Assembly (NCBI GenBank): GCA_963575745.1 | Contig: CAUYUJ010018624.1 | Span: 50,001 to 114,000, forward strand | Direction of reading: 5' to 3' | DNA: 64,000 nt | From: Prorocentrum cordatum | Taxonomy: Eukaryota; Sar; Dinophyceae; Prorocentrales; Prorocentraceae | Part shown: positions 11,641 through 23,500 of the stretch, one piece after another | Position numbering within the stretch: position 1 is the first letter of the stretch | Layout: each line of letters begins with the position of its first letter | Translations under genes and position numbers: made by a program | The notes under the pieces: generated by a model | Databases searched by the model: none | What the model was told of the DNA's origin: nothing | The model's input: only the letters and a program-made list of their open reading frames with translations

Positions 11641-13020
11641 TTGGCCCTGCGCCGACTGTTGGGAGTCTCGTGCGCCTACTCGCGGTCGTTGAGTCTCCTG
11701 GTCAAGTGGGCTCCTGCGCCTACTCGCGGTCGTGGATGTCCTCGGGCCACGCTGGGACGCCCCGGAGGACCATGGCCTGCCTTGCCTGGTCTGTATTGGC
11801 TGCGGTAGCACCGGAGCACCTCGGCAACTCCTGGTACCCGATCGGGCGCGGCCCGCGTCGCACGACTCCTCACGTGAGCCCAGCGCCGCCTGCGCGGCCT
11901 CTACGCGGGCCTCTCTCTCTCTCGTCCTCCCTGCGCGGCCCCTGCTCCTCCTTCTCGACTTGTGCAGAAGCAATTCGCCGCGGCGCAGCTCGCCGTAGAT
12001 TCGGCCGTGGCGTGGCGAGCCTCTTGCCGCTGCGGTCCAAACAGTTCATCTTCATCACCAGTGCCTCATCATTACCATTGTCGCCTTCTCCCCCGTTTCC
12101 TCCTCACTAGCATGCCCCTTCTCCCCCGTCTTCTTCCCCCGTGCCATCCCCCATGCCATCCTGCTCCTCTCCCATCCCCCTTGGCGTCCCCCCGCCTCTC
12201 CAGTTCCTGCCGCTGATGCTCCTCCCAGCGCTTCTCCTCCCCTCCGTATTCGCCTTACCGCTGGGGTGGACTTGCGGCCGTTTGTGATCGTTTGATTCGC
12301 CTGTAGAGGGCCTCGCTGTGCGCTGTCGGGGTAGCCATCTTGAAGGGCAGCGGACCTCGTTCTCTCGTTTGCTGTTTTTGTTATCGGCCTCGCCTCTCGT
12401 ATCGTTCTCTTCTCTTGCCCGCCCTTCCCTTGCTGGGCGGCGCCGCTCCTCCTCCCACTCCTGATTTCTCGTGTTGCTACTGCTGCTGCTCCTCCGCGCC
12501 CCCCCCCCGCCCGCTCCCTGGCGCGCTCCCACTGCTGCCAGAGGAGCTTTATGTGCTGCGGACCTATCGGCCGTGTTGTTTTCACTCTTTATTTTGTCTG
12601 GCCCTCTTCGGTGTCTTGGGCTTTGTGCCCTCTGAGCCTGCAAGACCACCCAGGTTTCGATTCTCTCTTCCCCAGCTCAGGCGCATCGGGCTGAGGCTAT
12701 GCCTGCTTCCGCCCTGGTTGTCTTCTCGCCGAGAAGCCCTCGAGGACTGCCTGGCCTGGCCCGATCCCCGCCCGCTCCCTGGCGCGCGCCTCTCCCCAGC
12801 CCGGGCGCCCTTCGGTCGCGCCAGGGCGTGGCGGAGTACGACATCATGTACTTCTCTCCCATACAAGCCGGGGGGGGTGGGTGGGCGGGGTGCCGGGCGA
12901 GGCGTGCGAGGCGCGGGAGAAGAGGAGGGGTGGCGGGCGGGGGGGCCGGAGGAGGAGCGGGGCGAGGACGGGGACGAGAGGGTGCAGGAGTTGGTCCCTT
13001 GCTCCACTCCCCCCCCTTTT
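11641..13020. other. GC-rich spacer, no recognisable gene
   Basis: A short repeat GCGCCTACTCGCGGTCGTKGA occurs twice at about 11668 and 11716. Other frames are low-complexity. I see no RNA gene or conserved protein. Confidence 0.4.
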
Positions 13021-13043
13021 TTTTGTTTTGTTCTCTCTTTCTT

Positions 13044-13077
<34 letters not shown>

Positions 13078-13110
13078 CTTTTCTCGTTTTCTCTCTCTCT
13101 CTCTGTGTTT
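13021..13110. repeat. CT dinucleotide tract
   Basis: About 85 bp of CT repeats with T-rich interruptions. Confidence 0.85.
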
Positions 13111-13309
13111 TCCACTGGCGCAATCGTGTGACTGCCGAGCCGCAGGCAGTCGGCCCTCGGCAGCCTGAGCCGAGGGCTGGCTGATGACTGGCGGATCGGG
13201 CGAGGAGGGAGCCAGCAAGGATGTCTGAGGAACGCTTGGAGGAAGACGATGGGACGGCGTTGGCGAGAATGCAATGGGCACGCCCAGTGGCGCAACACGT
13301 GGAGATCAG

Positions 13310-13460
13310 CAGCAGGAGGAGGAGGAGGAGGAGGAGGAGGAGGAGGAGGAGGAGGAGGAGGTGGGGGGAGGTGGGGGGAGGACGGATGAGAAGGAGGAGG
13401 AGGAGGAGGAGGAGGAGGAGGAGGAGGAGGAGGAGGAGGAGGAGGAGGAGGAGGAGGTGG
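13310..13460. repeat. GGA microsatellite
   Basis: Two GGA blocks separated by GTGGGGGAGGTGGGGGAGG at about 13361-13380. Confidence 0.9.
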
Positions 13461-13829
13461 GCGACTCAGAGAGTCGGGCTCGACTGTGCGGATATTCGCG
13501 CGCAAGCTGCCTGCGTAGGATAGCGAGCAAGCGCCCCCATTCCCATGTAGCCTGCCGCGCCGGCGGCCTGCGTGAGTCACCGCGTAGGTCGCCACGTCGT
13601 CGGTCATAATCCCCGCTTCGTGTCGTCGTTTAGGCGGAGAACTGTAATGCTAGATGTGATGCTGTGTGATGGCCCCGGTACGGCGAAAGAAGCCCGGCAG
13701 GCATACTGAAAGTCTCCACGTCGTGCGTGTCCCCACCAACCCATCCAGGAACGAATCCGAGGCGAACTGCCTTGATTCGGAAGCGGTAGGAGCGTGCAGG
13801 AGAGCGAAATGGTGTGGCAGCCGTCAAGC

Positions 13830-14180
13830 CGAAGCCTGGGCAGACCAGGGAGCCCATCATTAAGCTCTTTACGGAGTTCTCGATTTGGGAGTCTCTTGAG
13901 CGCTCGCTGGGGCCATCAGGGGGGTGGGGCAGTTTTGCAGGACCTTTCCTTTGGACTCTCGTGGGGCCCTCCCGGGAGCCCCGACAGCCGCCCTCTTCGG
14001 GGCATCTTGGAGGACATCTGCCAAATATAAAGAGGGCCCCCTTTGGGAGTCTGAAGACTTGCCTCTTTGGACGCTGTTGGCGCACTCCTCACAGGCTTTC
14101 GGATCAGACTCGGGTCCCTTCTGGGCCCCCCTCTTGGAGCTATCACGAGCTGTCTTGGACGATTTTGGTGCCATCTTGAG
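13830..14180 (+). repeat. Degenerate CTTGG/GGGCC minisatellite
   Basis: Short phrases such as TCTTGG, GGGGCC and TTTGGGAGTC recur irregularly. It resembles the denser arrays at 15541, 31620 and 63330. It ends about 25 bp before the LINE fragment. Confidence 0.45.
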
Positions 14181-14204
14181 CCCCCAGTGGCTATTTCGAG
14201 CCGC

Positions 14205-14620
14205 CTCGAGTGCTGCGGGCTATCGCTACACCCCGACAACACCAAGGTGATGACAATGTACGGGCGAGGAAAGGAGAGGCAGCTCATAGCCACATTTCGG
14301 TTAACGGAATGCAGTTGCATTTGTTGCAGCCGGGCGAGGCATTCAGGTTTCTGGGCAGGAAAATCTAATTTCAGGACGCGCACGGCGTCGAAGTAGACAA
14401 CCGGGTACGGTCTGCGTGGAGGAAGTTCTTCGTATTTATGGACGACCTCACAAGTCCAGGTTACCCGTTGCGCTCGAGGCTCTGGTTATTCGATTCCTTG
14501 GTTACCCCCTGCGCGTTGTACGGCGCAACTTGCTGGATTTTGACGGCCGAGATGGAGCGAAAGGTATTGAAGACACCACGCCAGATGCTGCGACTCGCAT
14601 TGGGTGCTGGCAGAAGGGCC
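14205..14620 (+). pseudogene. Decayed non-LTR retrotransposon RT, C-terminal part
   Basis: Translation in two frames gives the end of a LINE-type reverse transcriptase. GLSLHPDNTKVM (from 14217) matches the region after the catalytic palm in these enzymes. After a frameshift, FRFLGRKI (14342-14365) precedes an in-frame TAA at 14366. The frame then continues with a VDNRVRSAWRKFF stretch, LFDSLVTPCALYGATCW and KTPRQMLRLALGAGRR, the usual C-terminal thumb/connection motifs. The catalytic DD motif and the endonuclease are absent. The frameshift and stop make it a dead fragment. Family assignment rests on recalled motif patterns; I associate this variant with dinoflagellate LINEs. Confidence 0.75.
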
Positions 14621-15540
14621 ATACCACAAGAAAAAACACGTGACGTCATGCAGCCTGGGCTCTGGCTGCAAAGAGGCAGAAGTCGAGACGTGGGTAGAGC
14701 GGACTCTATAGGCTTACGCCACATCCGCCGACCCCTCGATCGAATTGGGGAGGTCCAGTTGCTGTCCTGGGGCGTACTTGTGTTGTCTTGTTTCTTTGGG
14801 TGGGCGGGCTCCCTCCGTGGACAGCAGCAATGTCGCGCGCGACGAAAAGGAGGGCACCCTGAAGTGCAAGGCATGCAAATTATACCCATGCGAGTGCCGG
14901 TGCCACGATCCGTAGAAGTACGACCAACGAGGGTGAGAGCGAGGGGGAGGACGAAACCGATGAATGAGGAAAGCCAAGCAGGAGAAAGCGGAAGGGGAGG
15001 AGGAGGCGGGTGAGGGTGGGGGAGAGGCGGAGGAGGGTCATCGGAGGAGGAAGAGGAGAAGGAGGAGTGACGATTTGGCTTGGAGGCGTGTGCTCTTTCC
15101 TGTCTCTGGTGGCCATTGGGAAGGATGTCTGACACTTCGGACAGCGTGTGCGTCGCCTTGGATGTCGAGACCCTGTGCAAGTGTCTGGACCGTGCGATTT
15201 GTCCTGGCCGTGGTCCCAAACCGGCTTGGTATGGGGGTCAGAATATGAGGGGTGTTTCGCGGGGTCTCTTCGGAGCGCTCTGGAGGCGGGGGCAATGTCA
15301 GATGGTGGAGGGATGCTGCGTGGTCAGTGCGTTTTTTCGTGGCTGACTTTCGAAGTGTTCGCCGTGCAGACATGGAAAAATACCCGCGAACACCCGCGCT
15401 TGTTGACGGCAGGTCTCGGTCCAAAAACCGGTCGAGTGGTTCTCGAATGGGACGCGGCGCATCCCGCCACCTTGCTTGGGTTGCAGGTATGCCGCCACGC
15501 GGATGGTTAAGAGGATCTCGTGGGAGGCTGGACGGGGTCG
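14621..15540. other. Spacer downstream of LINE fragment
   Basis: Probably includes decayed 3' sequence of the element. A short GGA-rich stretch lies at 14995-15070. No other gene recognised. Confidence 0.35.
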
Positions 15541-15965
15541 TCTTGCAGGTAGTTTTGGGGCCCTTTGGGGACTGCCTTGGGGCTTCTTGGAGGCTTCGGA
15601 GGTTTTCTTGGAGGTCCCTCAGGGCCTTTTGGGGTGTTCTTGGAGCAGGCTGGGGGCGTCTTGGGGCCGAAGGCTCGAAAAGGTGCCCGTTGGACTCCGT
15701 CTTGGAGCCGTCTGGGGGCCCTCTTGGGCTGTCTTGGGGACATCGTGGGCTGTTGTTGGACCCTCTTCGACCCTTCTTTGGGGCCCCTTTGGCTGTCTGG
15801 GGGCGATGTTGAAGGTTCCTTTGCCTGTTTTGGACGTTGTGAAAGCCGAGTGGGCGAGCATGCGATAAATGCTTGGTTTTTGCGACCCTCTTGGGGCGCA
15901 TCTTGGGGGTCTTTTGGGACGTCTTGGCAGCTTCGGAAACCACCTGGAGGCCATCTTGGGCGTCG
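15541..15965 (+). repeat. CTTGGGG minisatellite
   Basis: CTTGGGG, CTTGGAGG and TTTTGGGG recur about every 10-20 bp over 420 bp. The - strand reads Pro/Lys/Arg-rich peptides. The same composition recurs at 31620-31830 and 63330-63575. Confidence 0.65.
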
Positions 15966-16496
15966 AGGGGCGATATGTCGGCGAATCGTGGCCCCCAGGG
16001 ACCGTTTGGGCAGCGTTTCGGTTCCTTCTTGATCAGTTTTGGACCCCCCCGCTCCCCCGTGGCGCGTTCGGTCTGGGGTCGGGTTTGGCGAAGGGGGGGG
16101 GGTCGAATTGCCGGTTTGGGGTCCCTGGGGGCGGATTATGGGGGGGAGAATCTCACGCGCCTAGAGACCCACAAGGGGTCGGCGGATTCAACGCACAACA
16201 CGAGACATTGAACGACGACTGGGAGATATTTGTATGTTTGATAAAGTTACGCAGCTCAGGGCTCGAAATGGAAGTTTGCCAAAACTCCCCTGCCCACGGA
16301 CATGCACACATGGTAGTGCAAGTCTCCCAGCCGAGTTCAAAGCACGAGGGACCACATTGGTCGTCCGGCCAGGACGTGGACGGATTGCTTTGTGGACATG
16401 TGCGGCAACACGTGGACAGATACGCCGCCCGACCAATTGAAATGGGCTAAACTTGAACTTCGTTTCACTTCGCACTGAATACAGAGCCCGCGGCCA
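15966..16496. other. Spacer, no feature seen
   Basis: Mixed composition with a G run near 16095. Nothing recognised. Confidence 0.35.
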
Positions 16497-16930
16497 TTGC
16501 GCAAGCAGCCCCGCAGGTAACACCGCTCGCGTGTCCTCCGTCGTCCCCCTCGTCGTTCGCCCCTCCTTGTCTTCTTCTTCGGCCTCTCGTCCCCGCTCGT
16601 TGTGCGTCCCCCTCTGCTTTCCCCCATACCGTCCTAGCTGGCTCCAGACCAGCTGTTGCAGTAGCAGAAGGAGCAATTGTGGCACCATTTTCAATTTTCG
16701 ATGCGCTCTGCGCAAGCAGCCCCGCAGGTAATCCGGCTCGCGTGTCCTCCGCCGTTACTCTCGTTTTTCGTCCGTCCTTTTCCTGTTCTTCGGCCTCTCG
16801 TCCCCATTCGTTGTGCGCCTCTCTTTGCTCTCGTCCGTCCTTCCTTCCCCCCAGGCTTTGCTAGATATCTCCAGACCAGCTGCTGCAGTAACAGGCAGCA
16901 GTCGGGGCAACAACTTCGTTTTAGTGTCTG
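16497..16930 (+). repeat. Tandem duplication of about 210 bp
   Basis: GCGCAAGCAGCCCCGCAGGT begins both units (about 16499 and 16711). They share GCTCGCGTGTCCTCCG, TTCTTCGGCCTCTCGTCCCC, CGTTGTGCG, CTCCAGACCAGCTG and TGCAGTA in order. Identity is moderate, so this is an old duplication. Class unknown. Confidence 0.75.
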
Positions 16931-17240
16931 TCTGTCAGCTGCTGTGGGCAGGCCCCTCGGCCTGCACGCAGCCTGCCGTCCATCCCCTTAATTGGGGCCA
17001 GTCTCTGGCTGCGCGCTCGTTCGCGCTCGCTCGAGGCGGTCTTGAGACCCACCAGACACATGTTCGAACCCGTGTTGTACCAACTTAGACTAAGTTGTGC
17101 AATCTTGGAGGCCACCTTGGGCTCTTCGGGGACGTTTTGGAGCGATGGCACCTTAAACCACATGCGCCCAGGGGGCTGGTGAGACCAGCAGCGCTGACGC
17201 GCGGGGTCGGAAGGAACTCCAGTGGAGCAGGGGGAGTAAG

Positions 17241-17325
17241 AGCAGTATGAGTAGGAGTCGGAGTCGGAGTAGGAGGAGGAGTAGGAGGAGGAGGAGGAGG
17301 AGGAGGAGGAGGAGGAGGAGGAGGG
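17241..17325. repeat. AGTAGG/GGA microsatellite
   Basis: GAGTCGG/GAGTAGG hexamers pass into GGA triplets. Confidence 0.85.
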
Positions 17326-17689
17326 CGATCAAGAGGAGGAGTGGGGCCGCAGCAGCATCGGCATCAGCCGCAGCAGGTCGGGGACGAGCGAAACACGCAC
17401 TACCTCTACTTCAACACGGAGATCTACAACCGGCAGTGGTTCCGCCTCCCTCTATTTCTCCGCCATGGATCGGATCTATAACATTTTCAGTAGCGTACTC
17501 AGAAAGAAATCTAGAATCAACAGCGTACTCATACGCATATTCAGAAAGAGTCAAAATCCAAAAAATAATTATCCCGGCAAAGCAACCTAACAGCGATGTG
17601 TAGGAGCATATCTGGAAGCATTCCCCTTAAGATTCGGATGAGAATCCAGTTGTAGAATTCTGCTGTTCTCGCAGTCGTAGTCGCATTCG

Positions 17690-18462
17690 CGATGACAGTC
17701 GCAGTGGCAACGGCAGTCGCAGTCACAGCCTCAGCCTCAGCCTGCCTCAGCCTCAGCCTCAGCCTGCCTCAGCCTCAGCCTGCCTCAGCCTCAGCCTCAG
17801 CCTGCTCAGCCTCAGCCAGTCTGCCTTCAGCCGGCCTCAGCCTCAGCTGCCTCAGCCTCAGCCTGCATCAGCCTCAGCCTCAGCCTCAGCCTGCCTCAGC
17901 CTCAGCCTCAGCCTCAGCCTCAGCCCTCAGCCTCGGCCTCAGCCTCAGCCTGCCTCAGCCTCAGCCTGCATCAGCCTCAGCCTCAGCCTCAGCCTGCCTC
18001 AGCATCAGCCTGCCTCAGCCTCAGCCTCAGCCTGCCTCAGCCTCAGCCTCAGCCTGCTTCAGCCTCAGCCTCAGTCTGCCTTCAGCCTCGGCCTCAGCCT
18101 CAGCCTGCCTCAGCCTCAGCCTGCATCAGCCTCAGCCTCAGCCTCAGCCTGCCTCAGCATCAGCCTGCCTCAGCCTCAGCCTCAGCCTGCCTCAGCCTCA
18201 GCCTCAGCCTCAGCTTCAGCCTCAGCCTCAGTCTGCCTTCAGCCTCGGCCTCAGCCTCAGCCTGCCTCAGCCTCAGCCTGCATCAGCCTCAGCCTCAGCC
18301 TCAGCCTCAGCCTGCCTCAGCATCAGCCTGCCTCAGCCTCAGCCTCAGCCTGCCTCAGCCTCAGCCTGCTTCAGCCTCAGCCTCAGTCTGCCTTCAGCCT
18401 CGGCCTCAGCCTCAGCCTGCCTCAGCCTCAGCCTGCTCAGCCTCAGCCTCAGCCTGTCTCAG
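17690..18462 (+). repeat. CAGCCT hexanucleotide array
   Basis: About 770 bp of CAGCCT, with periodic insertion of TGCCT giving higher-order blocks (CAGCCTGCCTCAGCCTCAG and similar, repeated several times). A + frame of 428 codons spans it and reads Ser/Leu/Ala/Pro/Gln-rich; I regard it as a chance frame in a repeat lacking stops. Confidence 0.9.
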
Positions 18463-18843
18463 CATTCAAAATGTGGCCCGGGAATGGAGTTCTGGGAACT
18501 CGAAGAACACGAAGTGGCCTACAGTTGGCTCCGGGCATTCAAAATGGCCTACAGTTGGCCCAGGCATTCAAAAAATGGAGTGGAGTTCTGGGAACTCGAA
18601 GACCACGAAGTGGCCTACAGTTGGCTCCGGGCATCCAAAATGTGGCCCGGGAATGGAGTTCTGGGAACTCGAAGAGCACGAAGTGGCCTACAGTTGGCTC
18701 CGGGCATCCAAAATGTGGCCCGGGAATGGAGTTCTGGGAAGTCGAAGAGCACGAAGTGGCCTACAGTTGGCTCCGGTTATTCAAAATGTGGCCCGGGAAT
18801 AGAGTTCTGGGAGGTCGAAGAGCACGAAGTGTGTGACTGTTGG
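18463..18843 (+). repeat. 73-bp tandem repeat, about five units
   Basis: The unit contains AAAATGTGGCCCGGGAATGG, GTTCTGGGAACTCGAAGA, CACGAAGTGGCCTACAGTTGG and CTCCGGGCATC. The second unit is rearranged and shortened (18541-18600). The 73-bp period is not a multiple of three, so a conserved protein repeat is unlikely. It directly follows the CAGCCT array. Confidence 0.9.
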
Positions 18844-18979
18844 TTTAAAACGAGCCCGGCTCTGTTCCCGGCCCTCCTCCCCGGCACCCGCCCAGACCCC
18901 CCTGTGGAGTCCAGATGCTCTCTTTTGACACCACTAGAAACCTATCAGCAAAAGCTGTTAGGTAATAAACTTTCGTAGC

Positions 18980-19250
18980 TCTACGCGGATTGCTTGGATC
19001 TGAGCTGGACCCCCCTGGCGGCGCCCCCGGCGCCGCTCCTGGCGCGCTCCGCGCGCCATGGAGGGGGGGTCCCAGCGCCGATCCAAGAAATCCGTGCTGA
19101 CCCTGCCCCCCAAAGTCAAGGTTGGCACGCGCGGGGGAGACTGCGGTCGAGGTGCAACTCATCAGACCCACCGCCAACTTTGAACATTGGAGGGAGGGGG
19201 AGGCGTTCACAGATGAACGTGGCATGAGTGTTCGCTATTTTTTTCCGAGG
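18980..19250 (+). repeat. Dispersed repeat, partner of 36590-37036
   Basis: The shared parts are GCGGTCGARG, CCCACCGCCRAC, a TTTGAA-CAT...TGGAGGG stretch and GTGTTCGCTA-like DNA. Both - strands read related peptides around STAVSPARAN and STAVFPARAN. A shorter relative of the beginning may lie at 49555-49600. Class unknown; not a confirmed gene. Confidence 0.5.
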
Positions 19251-19483
19251 CCTGTATGGCCATAGGGGCCTAGCCTTCGAGGATAGAAGGAGTGGTCAGC
19301 TCTTCCTCGGCGGAAGATGGCGCAAGGACGGCGGAAGGCGACGGAAGTAAAATGCGGCGTCCCACGAGAAGTGGCAAGGTTTCGTGCTCCAGGGTTTTTT
19401 GAACTCGCCATATGGGGTCCCGAGGGAAAGGTGTCCTACAGTCGAGCATCTGATGAAAAAAATCGCCTCCCGAAAAGCTTAGC

Positions 19484-19643
19484 CTTAAGTCGGGCCTGTC
19501 CCTCTACAGGGGGAATATTCAAAAATGGTCAAACAATTGTCTGGGGACAATGTTTTAAGTATTGTTTGGCCATGTTGGGGTATGTTTTGGCTATTTTTTA
19601 CTTCTCGTCGAAAATCCCCCTGTAGGGGGACAGGCCCAACCTA
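19484..19643. mobile_element. GTCGGGC TIR element, copy 1 with 8-bp target duplication
   Basis: A 160-bp element. The left end CTTAAGTCGGGCCTGTCCC and the right end GGGACAGGCCCAACCTA are inverted repeats that continue through CTACAGGGGGA on both sides. It is flanked by the direct 8-mer AGCTTAGC at 19476-19483 and 19644-19651. The interior is AT-rich, non-coding and not conserved with other copies. This structure fits a non-autonomous DNA transposon with 8-bp target duplication, as in hAT-like elements; no transposase is visible in the window. Confidence 0.85.
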
Positions 19644-19802
19644 AGCTTAGCTAGCATTTCTTACCCAACTTGCCGAAAAGCTGGCCCAGATTCGTGAGCA
19701 CGTGCGCCCCTCCAGCGTTGAGAACAGACGTTGGCCTAGAGTTGTTTCAAGAAACTTCCGGGAAGCTGGCACAGATGTCTTAAATGATAGTTTCGGGGGC
19801 CG

Positions 19803-19990
19803 CAAGATGACTAGGGGGGGTGGATATCATGGCGCGGGCCATGATATTTCCCCAGATTTCATGGCGCCTCTTCTTGCTTCATTGCGTCCCTGGCCCCCCC
19901 GCTGGGCCGCGCACATGCCGCCGGTCATGATTTGCCCCGCCCCCCCCCCCCCTCCCTCTTGGACACCCCCCTCTTGGCCGCTCCCGGCAG
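19803..19990 (+). repeat. Dispersed 185-bp repeat, copy 1 (partner 48876-49048)
   Basis: Both copies start at GATGACTAGGGGG and share GGTGGATATCATGGCG, CCCCAGAT-TCATGGCGCC, CCGCGCACATGCCGCC, CATGATTTGC and a CTTGGACACCCCCCTC stretch, in order. I estimate roughly 90% identity or better. A palindrome (ATATCATGG...CCATGATAT) lies near the 5' end. No coding function recognised. Confidence 0.85.
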
Positions 19991-20599
19991 TTTTCTTGAT
20001 CGCATTTTCGGCTGTGGTGTTTTCGCTGCGCGTTTGGCCTTTTGGTGGCGTCTCTCGGCCCCGCACGCCCTGCGCGAGAGGTGGGCAGCCGGCTCTGGGG
20101 GAGTCGTGGGGCGTCCAGGGGCACGGTTCCCTCGGGGCCTCCCGCAGAAGCACTCGGTTCCCCGTCTTGCAAGAAGCCCGTCTCGGCGGCGAGCCTGGGT
20201 GGGAGATGAGCAGGGGCGGGCCTTCTCAGAAGGCTCGGAAGTCCCCCGAGCCTTCTGAGAAGCCCCGCCGCCTTCTGAGAGGGCATGCTCCTTCTCACTC
20301 CCCACCCTAGCTCGCCGCCAGCAGTTGCCACTGCTCGTCTATCCCGCCTGCCCTAAGGAGGTGTAGGTTTCGTTTGGTCTCTATCTCTCTCTCTCTGCTC
20401 CGTGGTCGCTGTCGCCGCCCCGTCGCCGCCTCGTCGCCGCCTCGTCTCCGCCCGTCGTCTGGGCCTTGCTGGCGGTCTGGCGGCTGTATTGTCGCCGTCG
20501 CCGCCCCGTCGCCGCCTAGATTGCACGACATAGGTTGCATCGCATAGATTCTCCTTCCTACAAGAGATAGAGACTCTACCCCCCTTCCCCTCCGGACTT

Positions 20600-23500
20600 A
20601 ACGGTACCCCTTTTCGTTTTGCAATTTGCAAACAATTTAGCCCCATCGTCTATCTCCCATATGAAGTCGTTCCATCCCAGGCAGGCCGGTATCGCGCCCC
20701 GTTGTCCTCTGCAACAAAAACCTATCCGCGCACATTCGTTTGTCAAAACTCATCAGTTTAGCTTCCAAGAACCCCTTGCAACAAATGGAACGACATGCAC
20801 ATGAGCTCGTCGTCGCGCGCGCATGCCGACATCCTTCGAAAACCCTAGGTTGCGTAAGGATTTCAAAATCGAGTGTCCCGAAACATACAAAAAACCACAT
20901 GGTTTCCCAACACGGATGTTCAAGAGAAGCTTGCTCTCGGGCTCTTGTGGGTTCTTCGACGAAGTGCACACGCGCGCGTCGTCGCGCGCGCATCCCAGAA
21001 TCCTTCAAACACCATAGGTTTTGTACGTCTTTCAAAATCAAGTGTCCCGAAAACATATAAAACACATTTCGTCTTGCAACATTCGTGGTCTTGCGAATTC
21101 TTCGCGGTCGTGGTCTTGCGAATTCCTAAGAGCACCATCGGAGTTTCATCATTCTCATCGAATTCTGCCAAGCGGGCCTCTCGCGCCGCATGTCGAGATC
21201 ATTCGAACGCCCTTGCGCGCGCGCTGGGGGGTGGGCACGATCCGTTTCAAACCAATCCATGCGGGCCACTCCCGCGCGTCGGCCGCGCGCGCATGACCAA
21301 CTCCTTCCAAAAGCTGCATCACCGACGTGAGGACGGCGTCATCGTCGTCGGCGTGATCAGCATCGGAAGCGTCACTCTCCGTGCCGTCGTCGTTGTCATC
21401 GTCGTCACCAGAATCGCTACTATTATCATCGCGTCTGCCGTTTTCGACGTTGCCATGATTCCACGCCCGCCCAAGTCGCCGAGTCGAATTGAAGTGCCCG
21501 CTGGGAAGTGCCCAGCGGTCAACGCCACCGCGGCCGCACCGGTCGCGCCAAACTAGCTGGCCGCTTCGCGCGCGAGCATGCGCGCTGGCGCGGCCGCGGC
21601 GATGTGCCAGCCAGCGTCGAGCAGTCATCGCAATCGCCGCCGCATGGGTTTTGCAAACCAAGTTGCGGGTGGGTGAGTGGGATGACTGCGCGAGCAGCGG
21701 CGTTGACAGTTTCAAGCTCTGCAAGCTGATTTTTCTTGTCGAAAAAGAAATAGATTCTTCCCCCCCGGGATTTTCGGCACTTCTTCTCGTATTGCAATTT
21801 GCATGTGCTTCTGCTCCATCGTCCATCCTATATGTGAACTCGTACCATCCCAGCCAAGCCGGTATCGCCCCCCCTCCCCCCCGTCATCCTTTGCAAACAA
21901 TATTATGCGCACGCGCTCGTTTATCACAAATCATCAGTTCCCAAGAACCCCTTGCAAACAATGAAACGAAGTGCGCACACGCGCGTCGTCGCGCGCGCAT
22001 GCAGAAATCCTTCAAAAACCTTTGATGTCGTAAGGAATTCGAAACCGAATGTCCAAACACATACATAAAACAACACATGGTTTCGCAACCAAGATTTTCA
22101 AATGAAGCTTGTGCGCGCGCTCTTGCGACTTCTGAAGGAACCAATCGGTTTTGCAACATTTGCATACCATGCTACCAAAAATGCTTCGCGCGCGCGCGTG
22201 TCGAAATCGTTCGAATGCCCTTGCGCGCGTGCCGTCGCGGGAATCCATTGCAACAGACATGGGGCGAAGTGCACGCGCGCGCGTCGTCGCGCGCGCGTGC
22301 CAACATCCGTCAACAATCTTCGTTGTCGTAGCGATGTCAAAACCGAGTGTCAAAACAAGAAAACGTAGAAAAAACACACGGTTTCGCAGCACCAGTTAAC
22401 AAAACACGTGCGCTCGCACCCCTGCGGATTTGGAAGAAAACCAGGTGTTTCAGCGCTTTCGTGGAATTCTACTAAACGGGCTTCTCGCGCCGCATGCCGA
22501 CATCATTCGTGCGCGCTTTTGCGCGTGCTGTGTGGGTGGGTGGGGGGAGGGGGTGGGGTGGGGTGGGGGGGGGCGATCCGTGTCAAAGAGTACCATATGG
22601 GCCACTCTCGCGCGTCGGCCGCGCGCGATTGTTGAACTTTTTCCAACACCTTCATCGCCGACGCGAGGACGTCGTCATCGTCGTCGGCGTGATCAGCATC
22701 GGCGCCCGCATTGACCGCGCCTTCGTCGTTGTCAACATCGTCGCCAGCATCGCTACTACCGTCATCGCGTCAGCCGCTTTCGGCGTTGCCATGATTCGCA
22801 TGAAGTGCCCGGTGGGACGCGCCCAGCGGTCAGCACCACCGCGGCCGCGTCGTTCCCGCCAAACTAGCTGGCCGCTGCGCGCGCGTGCTGGGGTTGGCGC
22901 GGCCTCAGAAATGCACCAGCCAACGCCAAGCATGCATCGCAATATCCACCGCATGGGTTTTGCAAACCAAGCTGCGGGTAGGTGGGTGGGATGTTTGCAA
23001 GAACATGGGATGTGTCAGCCCGCTTGGTAAAACCAAGTGCACCACGTAGATTGCACCATTGCACCGCGTAGCTTCTTTGTCGTAACACAGATATTCGAAT
23101 CTCCCGCCCCCCCACACGCGTGCGCACGCGCGCATCCGCTGAATTAACGTAGCGCGGCCCGTTCGCGTATTGCAATTTACGCATGGTTGTGCCCCGTCGC
23201 CCATCTGAAATTCGTGCCGTCCCAGGCAGGCTGGTCTCTTCGGTTGCGGCTAGACCCTTGCATCGCTTCCGTTGAGAAAACCGACCACTGGGGAGGAAGA
23301 GGTTCTTGCAATATTCCCGAAAATGTAGATCAAGTATTATTTGTCGCAGTTCCACAATTTGTTGTGTGATGTGTGGAAGGACAGTCCGTTTCGACCTTCT
23401 ATGCATGTCTGCCTGAGGTGTGGAGTTTTTTTTTTTTTTGTTGTTGTTGTTGTTGTTGTTGTTTTTTTTGGGGTGGGTGGGTGGGGGGGGGGGGGGCACA

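Noticed and set aside
17692-18978. 428-codon Ser/Leu/Pro/Gln-rich frame
   Set aside because: Follows from the CAGCCT hexamer, which lacks stops; the continuation lies in a 73-bp repeat that is not in frame.
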